Assembly: GCA_030428705.1 (NCBI GenBank)
Contig: JAUIDI010000003.1
Span: 434,001-498,000, forward strand
Source: Bacteroidia bacterium
Lineage (GTDB): Bacteria; Bacteroidota; Bacteroidia; Flavobacteriales; Flavobacteriaceae
DNA: 64,000 nucleotides
Direction of reading: 5' to 3'
Positions 19,031 through 28,483 of the stretch are shown in pieces. The notes beneath the pieces were generated by a model. That model did no database searches and had not been told where the DNA came from. It saw nothing but the letters and a program-made list of their open reading frames with translations. The stretch's first letter is position 1; each line of letters starts with the position of its first letter. A program made the position numbers and the translations under genes.

Positions 19031-21346
19031 ATGAACCAAGACTATATCAAACCAAACGAATGGTCCATCATAGAAGAGGGCTTCGACAAGGAAAATGTAA
19101 AATCATCCGAAAGTATTTTTAGTATTGGCAACGGTGCTATGGGGCAACGGGCCAATTTCGAGGAACAGTATTCCGGTGATACCTTTCAAGGCAGTTATAT
19201 TGCTGGGGTTTATTATCCTGATAAGACACGTGTCGGCTGGTGGAAAAATGGTTATCCCGAATATTTTGCAAAAGTATTGAACGCGCCCAACTGGATCGGT
19301 ATCAATGTTCTGGCCGATGATGAACCACTGGATTTGAATATGTGCAAGAAAGTTGAAGGTTTTCGAAGGGAACTCAACATGAAGGAAGGTTGGTACCAGC
19401 GAAAATTTAGGGCCGTTACCGCCAATGATATAAAATTAGACGTGAATGTAACCCGTTTTCTAAGTTTGGATATCGATGAGGTCGGAGCTATAAAATATGA
19501 AATCACACCTGTTGATGCCGATGTAGAAATAACCTTCGTTCCCTATCTAGATAGCGGCATTACCAATGAAGATACCAATTGGGACGATAAATTTTGGAAT
19601 ACTACCAATGTAGTACCGGAAGGCGATCAGGCCTTTATCGAATCACATACGTTAAAAACGAATTTTGGTGTATGTACCTTTATGGAATCTCGCTTGTTTT
19701 TGCAAAATAAGCCGGTCAATGTAAAGGTCTCCGAAGAAAAAGGAGAACTACGGATAAGTCATCGATTTAGCCGAAAAGTAAAGAAGGGGGAAACTGTTGC
19801 ACTTCATAAATTTGGCGGTTACACTGTTTCCCGAAACCATAAGGCCACTGAATTGGTCGATGCGGCAAAAAAGGCATTGCAAAAGGCGACCGATCTGGGC
19901 TTTAATGAATTGCTGGACAAACAGAAGCTGGCTTGGGGCAAGATTTGGGATATGAGCGATATCACCATTGAAGGAGATACCAAGGCACAACAGGGCATCC
20001 GGTTCAATATCTTCCATTTGAACCAGACCTATCTGGGCAGGGATTCCAGATTGAATATTGGCCCAAAAGGTTTTACAGGTGAAAAATACGGGGGTAGTAC
20101 CTATTGGGATACAGAGGCCTATTGCATTCCGTTCTACATGGCTACCAAAGACCAAAAAGTCGCTAGAAATTTGTTGAAGTACAGGTACAATCATTTAGAA
20201 AAGGCCATTGAAAATGCGAAGAAACTGGGCTTTTCGAATGGGGCCGCGCTTTACCCCATGGTGACCATGAACGGTGAGGAGTGTCATAACGAATGGGAAA
20301 TTACCTTTGAGGAAATACACCGTAACGGTGCTATCGCCTTTGCCATCTATAATTATTACCGATATACCGGCGATTACACCTATATTCCTGAGATGGGCCT
20401 GGAGGTATTGATCGGCATTTCGAGATTTTGGCATCAACGGGCGACCTTTTCGCAACAAAAAGAGAAATATGTTATTCTGGGCGTTACCGGGCCGAACGAG
20501 TATGAGAACAATGTCAACAATAATTGGTATACCAATTACTTGGCGAAATGGTGTATCAATTATACACTGGAACAATTGGATAAGGTCAAAGATGGGTATC
20601 CTGATGATTATGACAGGATCATAGGTCTGACCAAGCTAAGCGACCGTGAAACGGGACAATGGAAGAAAGTAGCATCAAATCTATATTTTCCATATTCAAA
20701 GGAAAAGGAGATCTATTTACAGCAAGACGGATTTTTAGATAAAGAATTGATTACCGTTGCCGATTTGCCGAAATCACAAAGGCCGATCAACCAGAAATGG
20801 AGTTGGGACCGTATTTTGCGATCGCCCTATATCAAACAGGCCGATACTTTACAGGGTTTTTATTTGTTCGAATCCGATTTTACACTTGAAGAACTTGAAA
20901 GGCATTTCGATTTCTATGAACCCTTCACAGTACATGAATCTTCATTGTCGCCCTGTGTGCATAGTATTCAGGCTGCCAAGTTGAATCGAATGGAACAGGC
21001 CTACCAGTTCTATTTGCGCACGTCTCGTTTAGATTTGGACGATTACAACAAAGAAGTAGAAGAAGGCCTTCATATTACTTCAATGGCCGGTACATGGATG
21101 AGCATCGTCGAAGGTTTTGCAGGTATGCGGGTCATCGATGATAAACTTTCGTTCGTTCCTAGGATTCCAAAGCAATGGAAGGGGTATTCGTTCAAGATCA
21201 ACTTCAGGAAGCGGATTGTAAAGGTTACCGTAAGTGGAGGGGAAACCCAGTTCGAATTGGATGGCAAGGAAGAAATATCGATCCGTGTCAACGGTAAACG
21301 TGTTGTGGTTACTCCAGGAAAACCCGTGGTGGCCAAAGTAGAATAG
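19031..21346 (+). CDS. GH65 disaccharide phosphorylase, probably maltose phosphorylase
   Basis: Inverting GH65 phosphorylase of 771 aa that splits an alpha-linked glucose disaccharide with phosphate into glucose and beta-glucose 1-phosphate in the cytoplasm. The N-terminal beta-sandwich (residues ~10-260) has SSESIFSIGNGAMGQRANFEE. The (alpha/alpha)6 barrel has YGGSTYWDTEAYC and the general-acid Glu in WEITFEEIHRNGAIAFAIYNY (about residue 427). The phosphate-site segment HESSLSPCVHSI is near residue 637, and a small C-terminal beta domain closes the protein. No signal peptide is present. It lies downstream of beta-PGM and upstream of an amylase-type lipoprotein. Maltose is the most likely substrate by context, but trehalose or kojibiose phosphorylase cannot be excluded. 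Confidence 0.88.
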   Translation: MNQDYIKPNEWSIIEEGFDKENVKSSESIFSIGNGAMGQRANFEEQYSGDTFQGSYIAGVYYPDKTRVGWWKNGYPEYFAKVLNAPNWIGINVLADDEPLDLNMCKKVEGFRRELNMKEGWYQRKFRAVTANDIKLDVNVTRFLSLDIDEVGAIKYEITPVDADVEITFVPYLDSGITNEDTNWDDKFWNTTNVVPEGDQAFIESHTLKTNFGVCTFMESRLFLQNKPVNVKVSEEKGELRISHRFSRKVKKGETVALHKFGGYTVSRNHKATELVDAAKKALQKATDLGFNELLDKQKLAWGKIWDMSDITIEGDTKAQQGIRFNIFHLNQTYLGRDSRLNIGPKGFTGEKYGGSTYWDTEAYCIPFYMATKDQKVARNLLKYRYNHLEKAIENAKKLGFSNGAALYPMVTMNGEECHNEWEITFEEIHRNGAIAFAIYNYYRYTGDYTYIPEMGLEVLIGISRFWHQRATFSQQKEKYVILGVTGPNEYENNVNNNWYTNYLAKWCINYTLEQLDKVKDGYPDDYDRIIGLTKLSDRETGQWKKVASNLYFPYSKEKEIYLQQDGFLDKELITVADLPKSQRPINQKWSWDRILRSPYIKQADTLQGFYLFESDFTLEELERHFDFYEPFTVHESSLSPCVHSIQAAKLNRMEQAYQFYLRTSRLDLDDYNKEVEEGLHITSMAGTWMSIVEGFAGMRVIDDKLSFVPRIPKQWKGYSFKINFRKRIVKVTVSGGETQFELDGKEEISIRVNGKRVVVTPGKPVVAKVE

Positions 21347-21402
21347 GGGAGGTAAGCCATTGATTATGATCTGTGGAAAGATCCTGAAATTAACAAAGTG
21401 CC

Positions 21403-23268
21403 ATGAACAAATACTCGATATTACTTTCACTGTTGGTTTTTGGATGCGCACCGAATACAAAAGAAACTGAAAATATGAGGTCGTTCGACAAAGATGGCAA
21501 GAAGAAAGAAGTCGTATATCAAGTTTTTACTAGACTCTTCGGCAATACAAATACTACGAACAAACCTTGGGGTACCATCGAAGAAAATGGTGTGGGCAAG
21601 TTTTCGGATTTCAATAAAAAAGCGTTGAAGGAAATCAAAGACCTAGGTGTCACCCATATCTGGTATACCGGTGTTCCGCACCATGCTTTGGTAACCGACT
21701 ATACCGAATACGGTATTTCGAATGACGACCCCGATGTAGTCAAAGGTCGTGCGGGATCTCCTTACGCAGTGAAGGACTATTACAATGTGAATCCGGATCT
21801 CGCGGACGATCCTGAAAATAGATTGGAAGAATTCAAGGCACTGGTACATAGAACACATGAGGCCGGCCTCAAGTTGCTGATCGACATCGTGCCCAACCAT
21901 GTCGCCCGGAATTATGAAGGAAAATCGACGCCGGTAGGTTCCGAACCATTTGGCGCTTCTGATGATGTTGCGGTCGAATTTGACCGGAACAATGATTTCT
22001 ACTATGTGCCCGGAGTTGCGTTTCAGGTACCCGAATGGCATAATGGCTACCTTCCTTTGGGTGGGGAACCCAATTTACTGGTAGATGGAAAATTTGACGA
22101 AATACCTGCCAAATGGACAGGGAACGGCTCGCGCTCGCCCCGCCCCGATATGAACGATTGGTATGAAACGGTGAAGATCAACTATGGTGTTCGCTCCGAT
22201 GGGGCCTATGATTTTGACACGCTTCCTGAAGATTTCGGATTGAAGGATTATAAGGAACATCATGCTTTTTGGTCCGATAAGGATGTACCCAATTCATGGA
22301 AAAAATTTAAGGATATTGCCCTCTACTGGTTGGAAATTGGCGTTGATGGTTTTCGGTTCGATATGGCAGAGATGGTACCGGTAGAATTCTGGAGCTACAT
22401 GAATTCCCACATCAAAATGAAGAATCCGGATGCTTTTCTATTGGCGGAGGTCTACAATCCCGGTTTGTACCGGGACTATATCAGAAAAGGAAAAATGGAC
22501 TACCTCTATGACAAGGTAGAGCTTTATGATAGCTTGAAACATATCATGCAAGGCCATGGGTGGACGGATCATATTCCTAAAGTTCAGGAGGGTTTGGAAG
22601 ATATCGAACATCACATGCTCCACTTTTTGGAAAACCATGACGAGCAGCGAATCGCCAGCCCCGATTTTGTTGGTGATGCACAAAGGGGTAAACCTGCAAT
22701 GGTCGTTTCTTCAACTATAAGCACTTCGCCCACTATGATTTATTTTGGTCAAGAAGTAGGGGAGCCGGCTAAGGAACAAGCGGGATTCGGTAGTCCGACT
22801 CGTACCTCGATCTTTGATTATATCGGTGTGCCCAACCATCAAAGATGGGTAAATGATAAAAAGTTCGACGGTGCGCTATTAAATGAGGAAGAAAAAGATT
22901 TACGTTCTTTTTACAAGCGACTTTTGAATTTTACCATATCGAGTGATGCATTGATGGGTAACTATCAAGACATACATTATTACAATCGTGAACATACAGA
23001 AAATTATGACCACAGGGTATTGTCTTTCGTGAGATGGTCCGAGAAGGAAAAATTGATTGTGATTTCCAATTTTGATGCCGAAAGGCATTATTCGTTTGAA
23101 CTTAAGATTCCTGAAGATGTAATCCAAAAATGGAAATTGGGAGATGGGGATTATGAATGCACCGACATGCTATATGGGAGCATGGCGCCGTTAAAAGTGG
23201 AACAAGGTAGTGGTAAGATCAATGTGAGGTTAAATCCGTTGGAATCTTTTATTTTTGCCCTTAACTAA
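21403..23268 (+). CDS. GH13 alpha-amylase family lipoprotein
   Basis: Retaining alpha-glucan hydrolase of 621 aa, probably periplasmic or surface-bound. The signal MNKYSILLSLLVFGC gives lipobox Cys15. The four GH13 regions are visible: region I DIVPNHVAR (~161-169), region II DGFRFDMAEMV with the nucleophile Asp (~316-326), region III LLAEVYNPG with the acid/base Glu (~345), and region IV FLENHDEQR (~407). Insertions such as GNGSRSPRPDMNDWYETVKINYG fit the subfamily often annotated simply as alpha-amylase in Bacteroidota. A C-terminal beta-domain (VLSFVRWSEKEKLIVISNFD) ends the chain. It follows the GH65 gene by 56 nt and would supply maltose or small oligosaccharides to the phosphorylase. 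The exact linkage specificity cannot be assigned. Confidence 0.9.
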   Translation: MNKYSILLSLLVFGCAPNTKETENMRSFDKDGKKKEVVYQVFTRLFGNTNTTNKPWGTIEENGVGKFSDFNKKALKEIKDLGVTHIWYTGVPHHALVTDYTEYGISNDDPDVVKGRAGSPYAVKDYYNVNPDLADDPENRLEEFKALVHRTHEAGLKLLIDIVPNHVARNYEGKSTPVGSEPFGASDDVAVEFDRNNDFYYVPGVAFQVPEWHNGYLPLGGEPNLLVDGKFDEIPAKWTGNGSRSPRPDMNDWYETVKINYGVRSDGAYDFDTLPEDFGLKDYKEHHAFWSDKDVPNSWKKFKDIALYWLEIGVDGFRFDMAEMVPVEFWSYMNSHIKMKNPDAFLLAEVYNPGLYRDYIRKGKMDYLYDKVELYDSLKHIMQGHGWTDHIPKVQEGLEDIEHHMLHFLENHDEQRIASPDFVGDAQRGKPAMVVSSTISTSPTMIYFGQEVGEPAKEQAGFGSPTRTSIFDYIGVPNHQRWVNDKKFDGALLNEEEKDLRSFYKRLLNFTISSDALMGNYQDIHYYNREHTENYDHRVLSFVRWSEKEKLIVISNFDAERHYSFELKIPEDVIQKWKLGDGDYECTDMLYGSMAPLKVEQGSGKINVRLNPLESFIFALN

Positions 23269-23281
23269 ACCTGAAACGGTC

Positions 23282-24025
23282 ATGAGGATTATTTGCATTG
23301 TCACACTTGTGATTCTTACTTTTTCGAGTTGTACTATGAAAGAACCATTGGTTATAGGGCATCGAGGTGCAATGGGCCACGAGACTGAAAATACACTTGC
23401 ATCCATCCAAAAAGCATTAGATCTTGGAGTCGATATGATCGAAATCGATGTTTTTAAGATTAAAAGCGGGGAAATCGTGGTGTTCCACGATGAACGGCTC
23501 GAACGGTTATCCAATGCAGGGGGGCGAATCGAAGAATACAACATATTTGACCTTAATAGGGTGATGCTCGACGGTAATCATCGTATACCGATGTTACAGG
23601 ACGTTCTTAAATTGATCGATAATAAGGTGCGCCTGAATATCGAGCTAAAAGGTTCCGATACTGCCGACAGGGTTAATTTCATCGTCAATTATTATGTAAG
23701 GGAGAAAGGGTGGCAATTAAACAATTTTTTGATTTCTAGTTTTAAATGGGATGAGCTCAGTGCCATTAGGGAACTTAACCCCACTATACCTATTGCAGTA
23801 CTCACCGAAGATGACCCTATAAAAGCGCTACCAATAGCAAAAGACCTCCATGCCGAGGCGATTAACCCCAGCTTTAAGAAATTGAACCTTGAGGTCGTGG
23901 ATAAAATAAAAAGCGAGGGCCTTAAGATTTACACATGGACGGTCAATGATTCGACAGATATTCAGGCCATGAAAGATCTTAATGTCGATGGTATTATTAC
24001 AAACTTTCCAGAACGTGTACGTTAA
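23282..24025 (+). CDS. Glycerophosphodiester phosphodiesterase family lipoprotein
   Basis: Hydrolase of the GDPD TIM-barrel family that splits glycerophosphodiesters into glycerol 3-phosphate and an alcohol. I choose the ATG at 23282 (MRIICIVTLVILTFSSC), which gives a lipobox Cys17; an ATG at 23255 would overlap the amylase and spoil the signal. Catalytic motifs are LVIGHRGAMGHETENT (His-Arg pair), DMIEIDVFK (Glu and Asp metal ligands) and IVVFHDERLERLS (second His). The C-terminal VDGIITNFPERV is the usual end of the barrel. The length is about 247 aa, normal for the family. It is 13 nt after the amylase, and its TAA overlaps the next ATG (TAATG), so all are co-transcribed. Confidence 0.9.
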   Translation: MRIICIVTLVILTFSSCTMKEPLVIGHRGAMGHETENTLASIQKALDLGVDMIEIDVFKIKSGEIVVFHDERLERLSNAGGRIEEYNIFDLNRVMLDGNHRIPMLQDVLKLIDNKVRLNIELKGSDTADRVNFIVNYYVREKGWQLNNFLISSFKWDELSAIRELNPTIPIAVLTEDDPIKALPIAKDLHAEAINPSFKKLNLEVVDKIKSEGLKIYTWTVNDSTDIQAMKDLNVDGIITNFPERVR

Positions 24026-25314
24026 TGTACGATGTCATCATTGTCGGAGGCGGAGCTGCAGGCTTTTATGCAGCAATTCATATGGCAGAGGCCAATAAAA
24101 ATCTTAGAATTGCCATTCTTGAACGTGGTAAGGAAGTACTTTCCAAAGTCAAGGTTTCAGGTGGAGGTCGTTGCAACGTTACCCACGGCGAATTTGACCC
24201 GTCGGAATTGGTGAAAAACTATCCTCGGGGCGAAAAAGAACTTCTTGGGCCTTTTCATACCCATGGCAGTGGTGATACAGTCGCTTTTTTTGAAGAAAAG
24301 GGTGTTCCGTTGAAAATCGAGGAAGATGGTCGCATGTTCCCCAAATCGAATACTTCACGTACGATTATTGAGTTTTTTGTAAAGGAAGCCGAGAGACTGG
24401 GAATAAAGGTTTATCGGCATAGTACGGTAACGGATTTTAGCTGTATCCCTGCTAAGACCGCGGACAAAAAGGACTGTCATTGGCACGTTACAACGATCAA
24501 GGGTGAATATGAGGCCAAAAAATTGCTGATCGCTACTGGCAGTAATACCAAAATATGGAATTTGTTAAAAAAACAGGGGCATACTATAGTTTCTCCCGTA
24601 CCTTCTTTGTTCACATTCAATATCAAAGATGATAGAATTGATGGAATACCGGGTCTGAGTACTTACGCCAGGGTAGAAGTGCTGGCTAGGAAAACCTTCA
24701 ACCCAAAAATAACCATAAAACTGCGTAGTGTCGTTGCCGAAGAATCGTTGATTGAGTCGGAAGGACCGGTTTTGATAACCCATTGGGGAATGAGCGGCCC
24801 CGCTATTTTGAAATTATCTTCTTGGGGTGCCATAACATTGAATGAACTTAAGTACAGGTTCAGGATTCGGGTCAATTGGCTTCCACAATTTCATGAGGGT
24901 GCGATGCTTCCCTTCTTGAAAGAAATACGGGAAGTCGAGGCTAAAAAAACCGTTTTAAGGACCAAAGCCGTTGACATACCCAGACGATTATGGTCGAATT
25001 TGGTCGGGGCGGCGGACATTCCTAAAGATTTGAAGTGGGCCGAAACAACCAAAATACAGCTTGAAAATTTGGCCGATCAGTTGACGCGGTGCGAATTCCG
25101 GGTTGATGGAAAAAGTACTTTTAAGGAAGAATTTGTGACTGCTGGCGGGGTCGATCTAAAAGAAATCGATTTCAAGACCATGCGGAGCAAACTGCTGCCC
25201 AATTTGTATTTCGCCGGTGAGGTCATCAATGTTGATGCCATTACCGGGGGGTTCAATTTTCAGAATGCCTGGACCGGAGGATACATTGCGGCACAGGCCA
25301 TAGCGGGAGATTAA
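24025..25314 (+). CDS. BaiN/RdsA-type NAD(P)/FAD-dependent oxidoreductase (HI0933-like)
   Basis: Cytoplasmic flavoprotein of 429 aa of the HI0933/YhiN family. The FAD-binding dinucleotide fold is MYDVIIVGGGAAGFYAAIHMA (residues 1-21), followed by the family signature VKVSGGGRCNVTH (~47-59). A second nucleotide segment is LLIATGSN (~170). The C-terminal FAD contact is NLYFAGEVINVDAITGGFNFQNAWTGGY. The physiological substrate is not established for most members. The start codon overlaps the stop of the glycerophosphodiesterase gene (TAATG), so it is the last gene of the carbohydrate operon by position; there is no obvious functional link. Confidence 0.85.
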   Translation: MYDVIIVGGGAAGFYAAIHMAEANKNLRIAILERGKEVLSKVKVSGGGRCNVTHGEFDPSELVKNYPRGEKELLGPFHTHGSGDTVAFFEEKGVPLKIEEDGRMFPKSNTSRTIIEFFVKEAERLGIKVYRHSTVTDFSCIPAKTADKKDCHWHVTTIKGEYEAKKLLIATGSNTKIWNLLKKQGHTIVSPVPSLFTFNIKDDRIDGIPGLSTYARVEVLARKTFNPKITIKLRSVVAEESLIESEGPVLITHWGMSGPAILKLSSWGAITLNELKYRFRIRVNWLPQFHEGAMLPFLKEIREVEAKKTVLRTKAVDIPRRLWSNLVGAADIPKDLKWAETTKIQLENLADQLTRCEFRVDGKSTFKEEFVTAGGVDLKEIDFKTMRSKLLPNLYFAGEVINVDAITGGFNFQNAWTGGYIAAQAIAGD

Positions 25315-25326
25315 TCAAATCGATAC

Positions 25327-25355
25327 TTTGTTAAGTCTCTTAAAACCTATCTTTG
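25327..25355 (+). promoter_or_regulatory. Promoter of the mevalonate genes
   Basis: TTTG (25327-25330), 17-nt spacer, TATCTTTG (25348-25355) matches the Bacteroidota housekeeping consensus TTTG/TAnnTTTG exactly. It lies 16 nt before the ATG of the mevalonate diphosphate decarboxylase gene, giving a very short leader. Confidence 0.75.
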
Positions 25356-25371
25356 TACAAATTGAAATTCC

Positions 25372-26454
25372 ATGACGGAAAAGGATTTTATTTCTCGGAA
25401 CAGCTCGATTTCCTTGATCGAGGGAAAAGTAAAATGGAAGGCTCCGAGTAATATCGCCTTGGTCAAATATTGGGGCAAAAAAGCAGGTCAAATCCCTGCA
25501 AACCCTTCGATCAGTTTTACTTTGGATGCCTGTTCTACGACGACTACTTTGGATTTTGTTCCAAAAAATACCCCGTCGGATGAATTTTCATTTGATTTAT
25601 GGTTTGAAGAAAAATCCATGGAAGGTTTTAAACCAAAAATTGAGACTTTTTTTAAACGGATTGAACCATTTCTGCCCTTTTTGAAAGCATATCATTTTAC
25701 TATTGAAACCTCAAATTCTTTTCCCCACAGCAGTGGAATTGCTTCTTCGGCCAGTGGTATGGCCGCGTTGGCTCTGTGTTTAATGGATATAGAAAAGCTG
25801 TTGGATTCCGAGATTACCGAAGCGTATTTCAAAAAAAAGGCTTCTTTTTTAGCGCGCTTGGGCTCTGGTAGTGCGGCACGAAGTATCGAGGGTGACCTCG
25901 TGCATTGGGGGAAACATAACGATACCGTCGGCAGTTCCGATTTGTTCGGGATAAAATACCCGTATGAAGTGCATCGCAATTTCAAGAACTATCACGACAC
26001 CATTCTTCTTGTCGACAAGGGCCAGAAACAAGTAAGCAGTACTATCGGTCACGAATTGATGCACGATCATCCGTTTGCGGCTCGGCGGTTCGACCAAGCG
26101 CACGAAAATCTGTCAAAATTAAAATCCGTTTTTAAGGATGGAAATTTAACCGAATTCATCAACATCGTCGAAAGCGAGGCCCTTACCTTGCATGGTATGA
26201 TGATGACAAGCCAGCCGTATTTCATTTTGATGAAACCGAACACCCTTGAAATCATCAATAAAATATGGATTTTTCGAGAGGCTTCGGGCACTCATGTATG
26301 TTTTACTTTGGATGCAGGGGCAAATGTTCATGTACTTTATCCTGAAGAAGAAAAAGAAGAGGTCTATCAATTTATTCAGAATGAGCTGGTTGCATATTGC
26401 GAAAACGGACAGTATATTTGTGATAGAATTGGATTTGGGGCAAAAAAAATGTAA
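25372..26454 (+). CDS. mvaD: Diphosphomevalonate decarboxylase
   Basis: GHMP-fold enzyme of 360 aa that makes isopentenyl diphosphate from mevalonate 5-diphosphate with ATP. Near the N-terminus, WKAPSNIALVKYWGKKAGQIPANPSI (from about residue 24) is the family's substrate segment. The ATP-binding GHMP motif is SFPHSSGIASSASGMAALAL (~115-134). RLGSGSAARSIEGDLVHWG (~163) carries the Ser/Arg of the active site. HDTILLVDKGQKQVSST and FTLDAGANVHVLY complete the fold. The length is slightly longer than many bacterial members. A clear promoter precedes it, and it starts a set with a mevalonate-kinase-like gene and a prenyltransferase. Confidence 0.93.
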   Translation: MTEKDFISRNSSISLIEGKVKWKAPSNIALVKYWGKKAGQIPANPSISFTLDACSTTTTLDFVPKNTPSDEFSFDLWFEEKSMEGFKPKIETFFKRIEPFLPFLKAYHFTIETSNSFPHSSGIASSASGMAALALCLMDIEKLLDSEITEAYFKKKASFLARLGSGSAARSIEGDLVHWGKHNDTVGSSDLFGIKYPYEVHRNFKNYHDTILLVDKGQKQVSSTIGHELMHDHPFAARRFDQAHENLSKLKSVFKDGNLTEFINIVESEALTLHGMMMTSQPYFILMKPNTLEIINKIWIFREASGTHVCFTLDAGANVHVLYPEEEKEEVYQFIQNELVAYCENGQYICDRIGFGAKKM

Positions 26455-26518
26455 CTTTTTTGAAGTTTCGTACGTATATAGAAACGTAAACTAGAATGCC
26501 TCAGATCAAACAACAATT

Positions 26519-27457
26519 ATGAAGGGACCCTTATTTTATTCAAAAATACTCCTCTTCGGGGAATACGGGATTATCAAAGATTCAAAAGGACTTTCCATCC
26601 CCTATAACTTTTTTAAAGGTGCCTTGAAAACGACCGATACGTCTTCCGAGGCTGCCAAGAAATCGAATAGTGGGCTAAGGGAGTTTGCCGGTTATCTAGA
26701 AATAGTGCAGAAGAATAGTCCTGATTTGGTCAATTTCGATTTCAAGTCCTTAAAAAAAGATATTGATGCGGGTATGTATTTCGATAGCTCGATTCCTCAA
26801 GGATATGGTGTTGGTAGCAGCGGTGCCCTGGTTGCGGCTATTTATGACAAATATGCGACCGATAAGATTACGGTACTTGAAAACCTTACCCGTGAGAAAT
26901 TGTTGAAATTAAAGACGATTTTTGGTAAAATGGAATCATTTTTCCATGGTAAATCATCGGGCTTGGACCCTTTGAACAGTTATTTGAGCCTTCCTATTCT
27001 TATCAACTCAAAAGACAATATCGAGTCGACTAGTATACCTTCCCAAAATACGGAAGGAAAAGGAGCTGTGTTTTTATTGGATAGCGGTTCTACGGGAGAG
27101 ACTGCGCCAATGGTACAACTTTTCATGGAGAAGATGAAGCAAGAAGGCTTTCGTTCGATGCTCAAAAATCAATTCATAAAACATACCGATGCGTGCGTTG
27201 AAGATTTTATAAACGGCAATGTAAAGTCGCTTTTCGGAAATCTCAAGCAATTATCTCATGTTGTTCTCGATAATTTCAAACCAATGATTCCCTCAAAGTT
27301 CCATGAGCTTTGGCAAAGGGGTATTGATACAAATGAATACTATCTAAAACTTTGCGGGTCTGGTGGCGGGGGTTATATTCTTGGATTCACCCAGGATATA
27401 GACAAGGCCAAACGGGCTTTACAAGGCTACAATTTAGAAGTGGTATATAACTTCTAG
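26519..27457 (+). CDS. GHMP kinase, mevalonate kinase-like
   Basis: Small-molecule kinase of 312 aa, most likely acting on mevalonate or phosphomevalonate in the isoprenoid pathway. The N-terminus has FYSKILLFGEYGII (GHMP family start). The ATP loop is SSIPQGYGVGSSGALVAAIYD (~95-115). ESFFHGKSSGLDPLNSYLS (~150) matches the substrate segment of mevalonate kinases. The C-terminal motif is KLCGSGGGGYILGF (~287). It lies between mvaD and a UbiA prenyltransferase with gaps of 64 and 14 nt. Bacteroidota members are usually annotated only as GHMP kinase or mevalonate kinase. Which of the two phosphorylations it performs is not readable from sequence; no other kinase of the pathway is in the window. 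Confidence 0.82.
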   Translation: MKGPLFYSKILLFGEYGIIKDSKGLSIPYNFFKGALKTTDTSSEAAKKSNSGLREFAGYLEIVQKNSPDLVNFDFKSLKKDIDAGMYFDSSIPQGYGVGSSGALVAAIYDKYATDKITVLENLTREKLLKLKTIFGKMESFFHGKSSGLDPLNSYLSLPILINSKDNIESTSIPSQNTEGKGAVFLLDSGSTGETAPMVQLFMEKMKQEGFRSMLKNQFIKHTDACVEDFINGNVKSLFGNLKQLSHVVLDNFKPMIPSKFHELWQRGIDTNEYYLKLCGSGGGGYILGFTQDIDKAKRALQGYNLEVVYNF

Positions 27458-27471
27458 AACAATCGCTAAAC

Positions 27472-28392
27472 ATGTTGAGCAGAAAAAACAAGCTCTTGCT
27501 TTTAAAGTTATTGAGCCTGTTTTCTGTAGTTCGTGGCTATAATATACTGATGATCGTTTTGGCCCAGTATTTGGCGGCCATTTACATCTTATCTCCCAAC
27601 CTTCCGTTGCGCAAGGTTATTTTTGACTTGAACCTGTTTTTGATTGTGGTTTCCTCGGCACTGGTCATCGCAGGAGGATATATCATCAATAACTTCTATG
27701 ATGCCGAAAAAGACCTAATCAACAAGCCAAGAAAGAGTATGTTGGACCGATTGGTCAGCCAGCGCTTTAAACTGACCACTTATTTTGTGCTCAACTTTTT
27801 GGCAGTCTTTGCCGCGAGCTATGTCTCTTTCAGGGCCGTGTTTTTTTTCTCGGCCTATATTTTCGGCATTTGGTTTTATTCCCACAAATTGAAGCGTGTA
27901 CCGTTTGTTGGTAATTTTGTTTCGGCCACACTATCCATTACTCCTTTTTTTGCGGTTTTTGTTTACTATAAGAATTTTGAAACTGTAATCTTCGTACATG
28001 CCATTTTCCTGTTCTTGCTAATTTTGGCGCGGGAAATGATAAAGGATCTCGAAAATATTACCGGCGACCTTGCCCAGAACTATAAGACGGTACCGATTCT
28101 ATATGGATCGAAAGTTTCCAAAATATGTATTAGCGTTTTGATTCTTTTGACACTGTTGCCCGCCTATTTACTGATTACCAAGTTCGATGTCGGACACATG
28201 TACCTCTATTTTATGGGAAGTAGCATTTTGTTGATTCTATCAATGGTGTTACTTTGGAAATCCTCCTCAAAAAAACATTATGTAGTGCTTCACAACATTC
28301 TGAAGTTTATCATCATTATAGGCGTTTTCAGTATCTTGTTGATCGATGTCGATTTGATCTTGAACCGATTTCGACAATGGAATATCATTTAA
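27472..28392 (+). CDS. UbiA-family prenyltransferase (geranylgeranylglycerol-phosphate geranylgeranyltransferase-like)
   Basis: Polytopic inner-membrane prenyltransferase of 306 aa. Two Asp-rich Mg-diphosphate motifs are visible: NNFYDAEKDLINKPRKSM (~82-99) and REMIKDLENITGDLAQNYKT (~188-207). About eight hydrophobic helices are spread along the chain. Bacteroidota members are commonly named geranylgeranylglycerol-phosphate geranylgeranyltransferase by similarity to the archaeal ether-lipid enzyme. Other UbiA substrates are possible because the acceptor site is not diagnostic. Its place straight after two mevalonate-pathway genes supports use of a polyprenyl diphosphate made locally. Confidence 0.8.
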   Translation: MLSRKNKLLLLKLLSLFSVVRGYNILMIVLAQYLAAIYILSPNLPLRKVIFDLNLFLIVVSSALVIAGGYIINNFYDAEKDLINKPRKSMLDRLVSQRFKLTTYFVLNFLAVFAASYVSFRAVFFFSAYIFGIWFYSHKLKRVPFVGNFVSATLSITPFFAVFVYYKNFETVIFVHAIFLFLLILAREMIKDLENITGDLAQNYKTVPILYGSKVSKICISVLILLTLLPAYLLITKFDVGHMYLYFMGSSILLILSMVLLWKSSSKKHYVVLHNILKFIIIIGVFSILLIDVDLILNRFRQWNII

Positions 28393-28441
28393 ATGAATTC
28401 CTCCCGCTAAGGTAATCGTAACCTGCAGCCTTATTTAAACG

Positions 28442-28469
28442 TTTGATTCAATGATTAAAATTACCTTTG
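28442..28469 (+). promoter_or_regulatory. Promoter of the pseudouridine synthase gene
   Basis: TACCTTTG at 28462-28469 is an exact TAnnTTTG -7 element, with TTTG at 28442-28445 (16-nt spacer, slightly short). The ATG is 14 nt downstream. It separates this gene from the mevalonate set. Confidence 0.6.
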
Positions 28470-28483
28470 CAAAAATATAGGTT

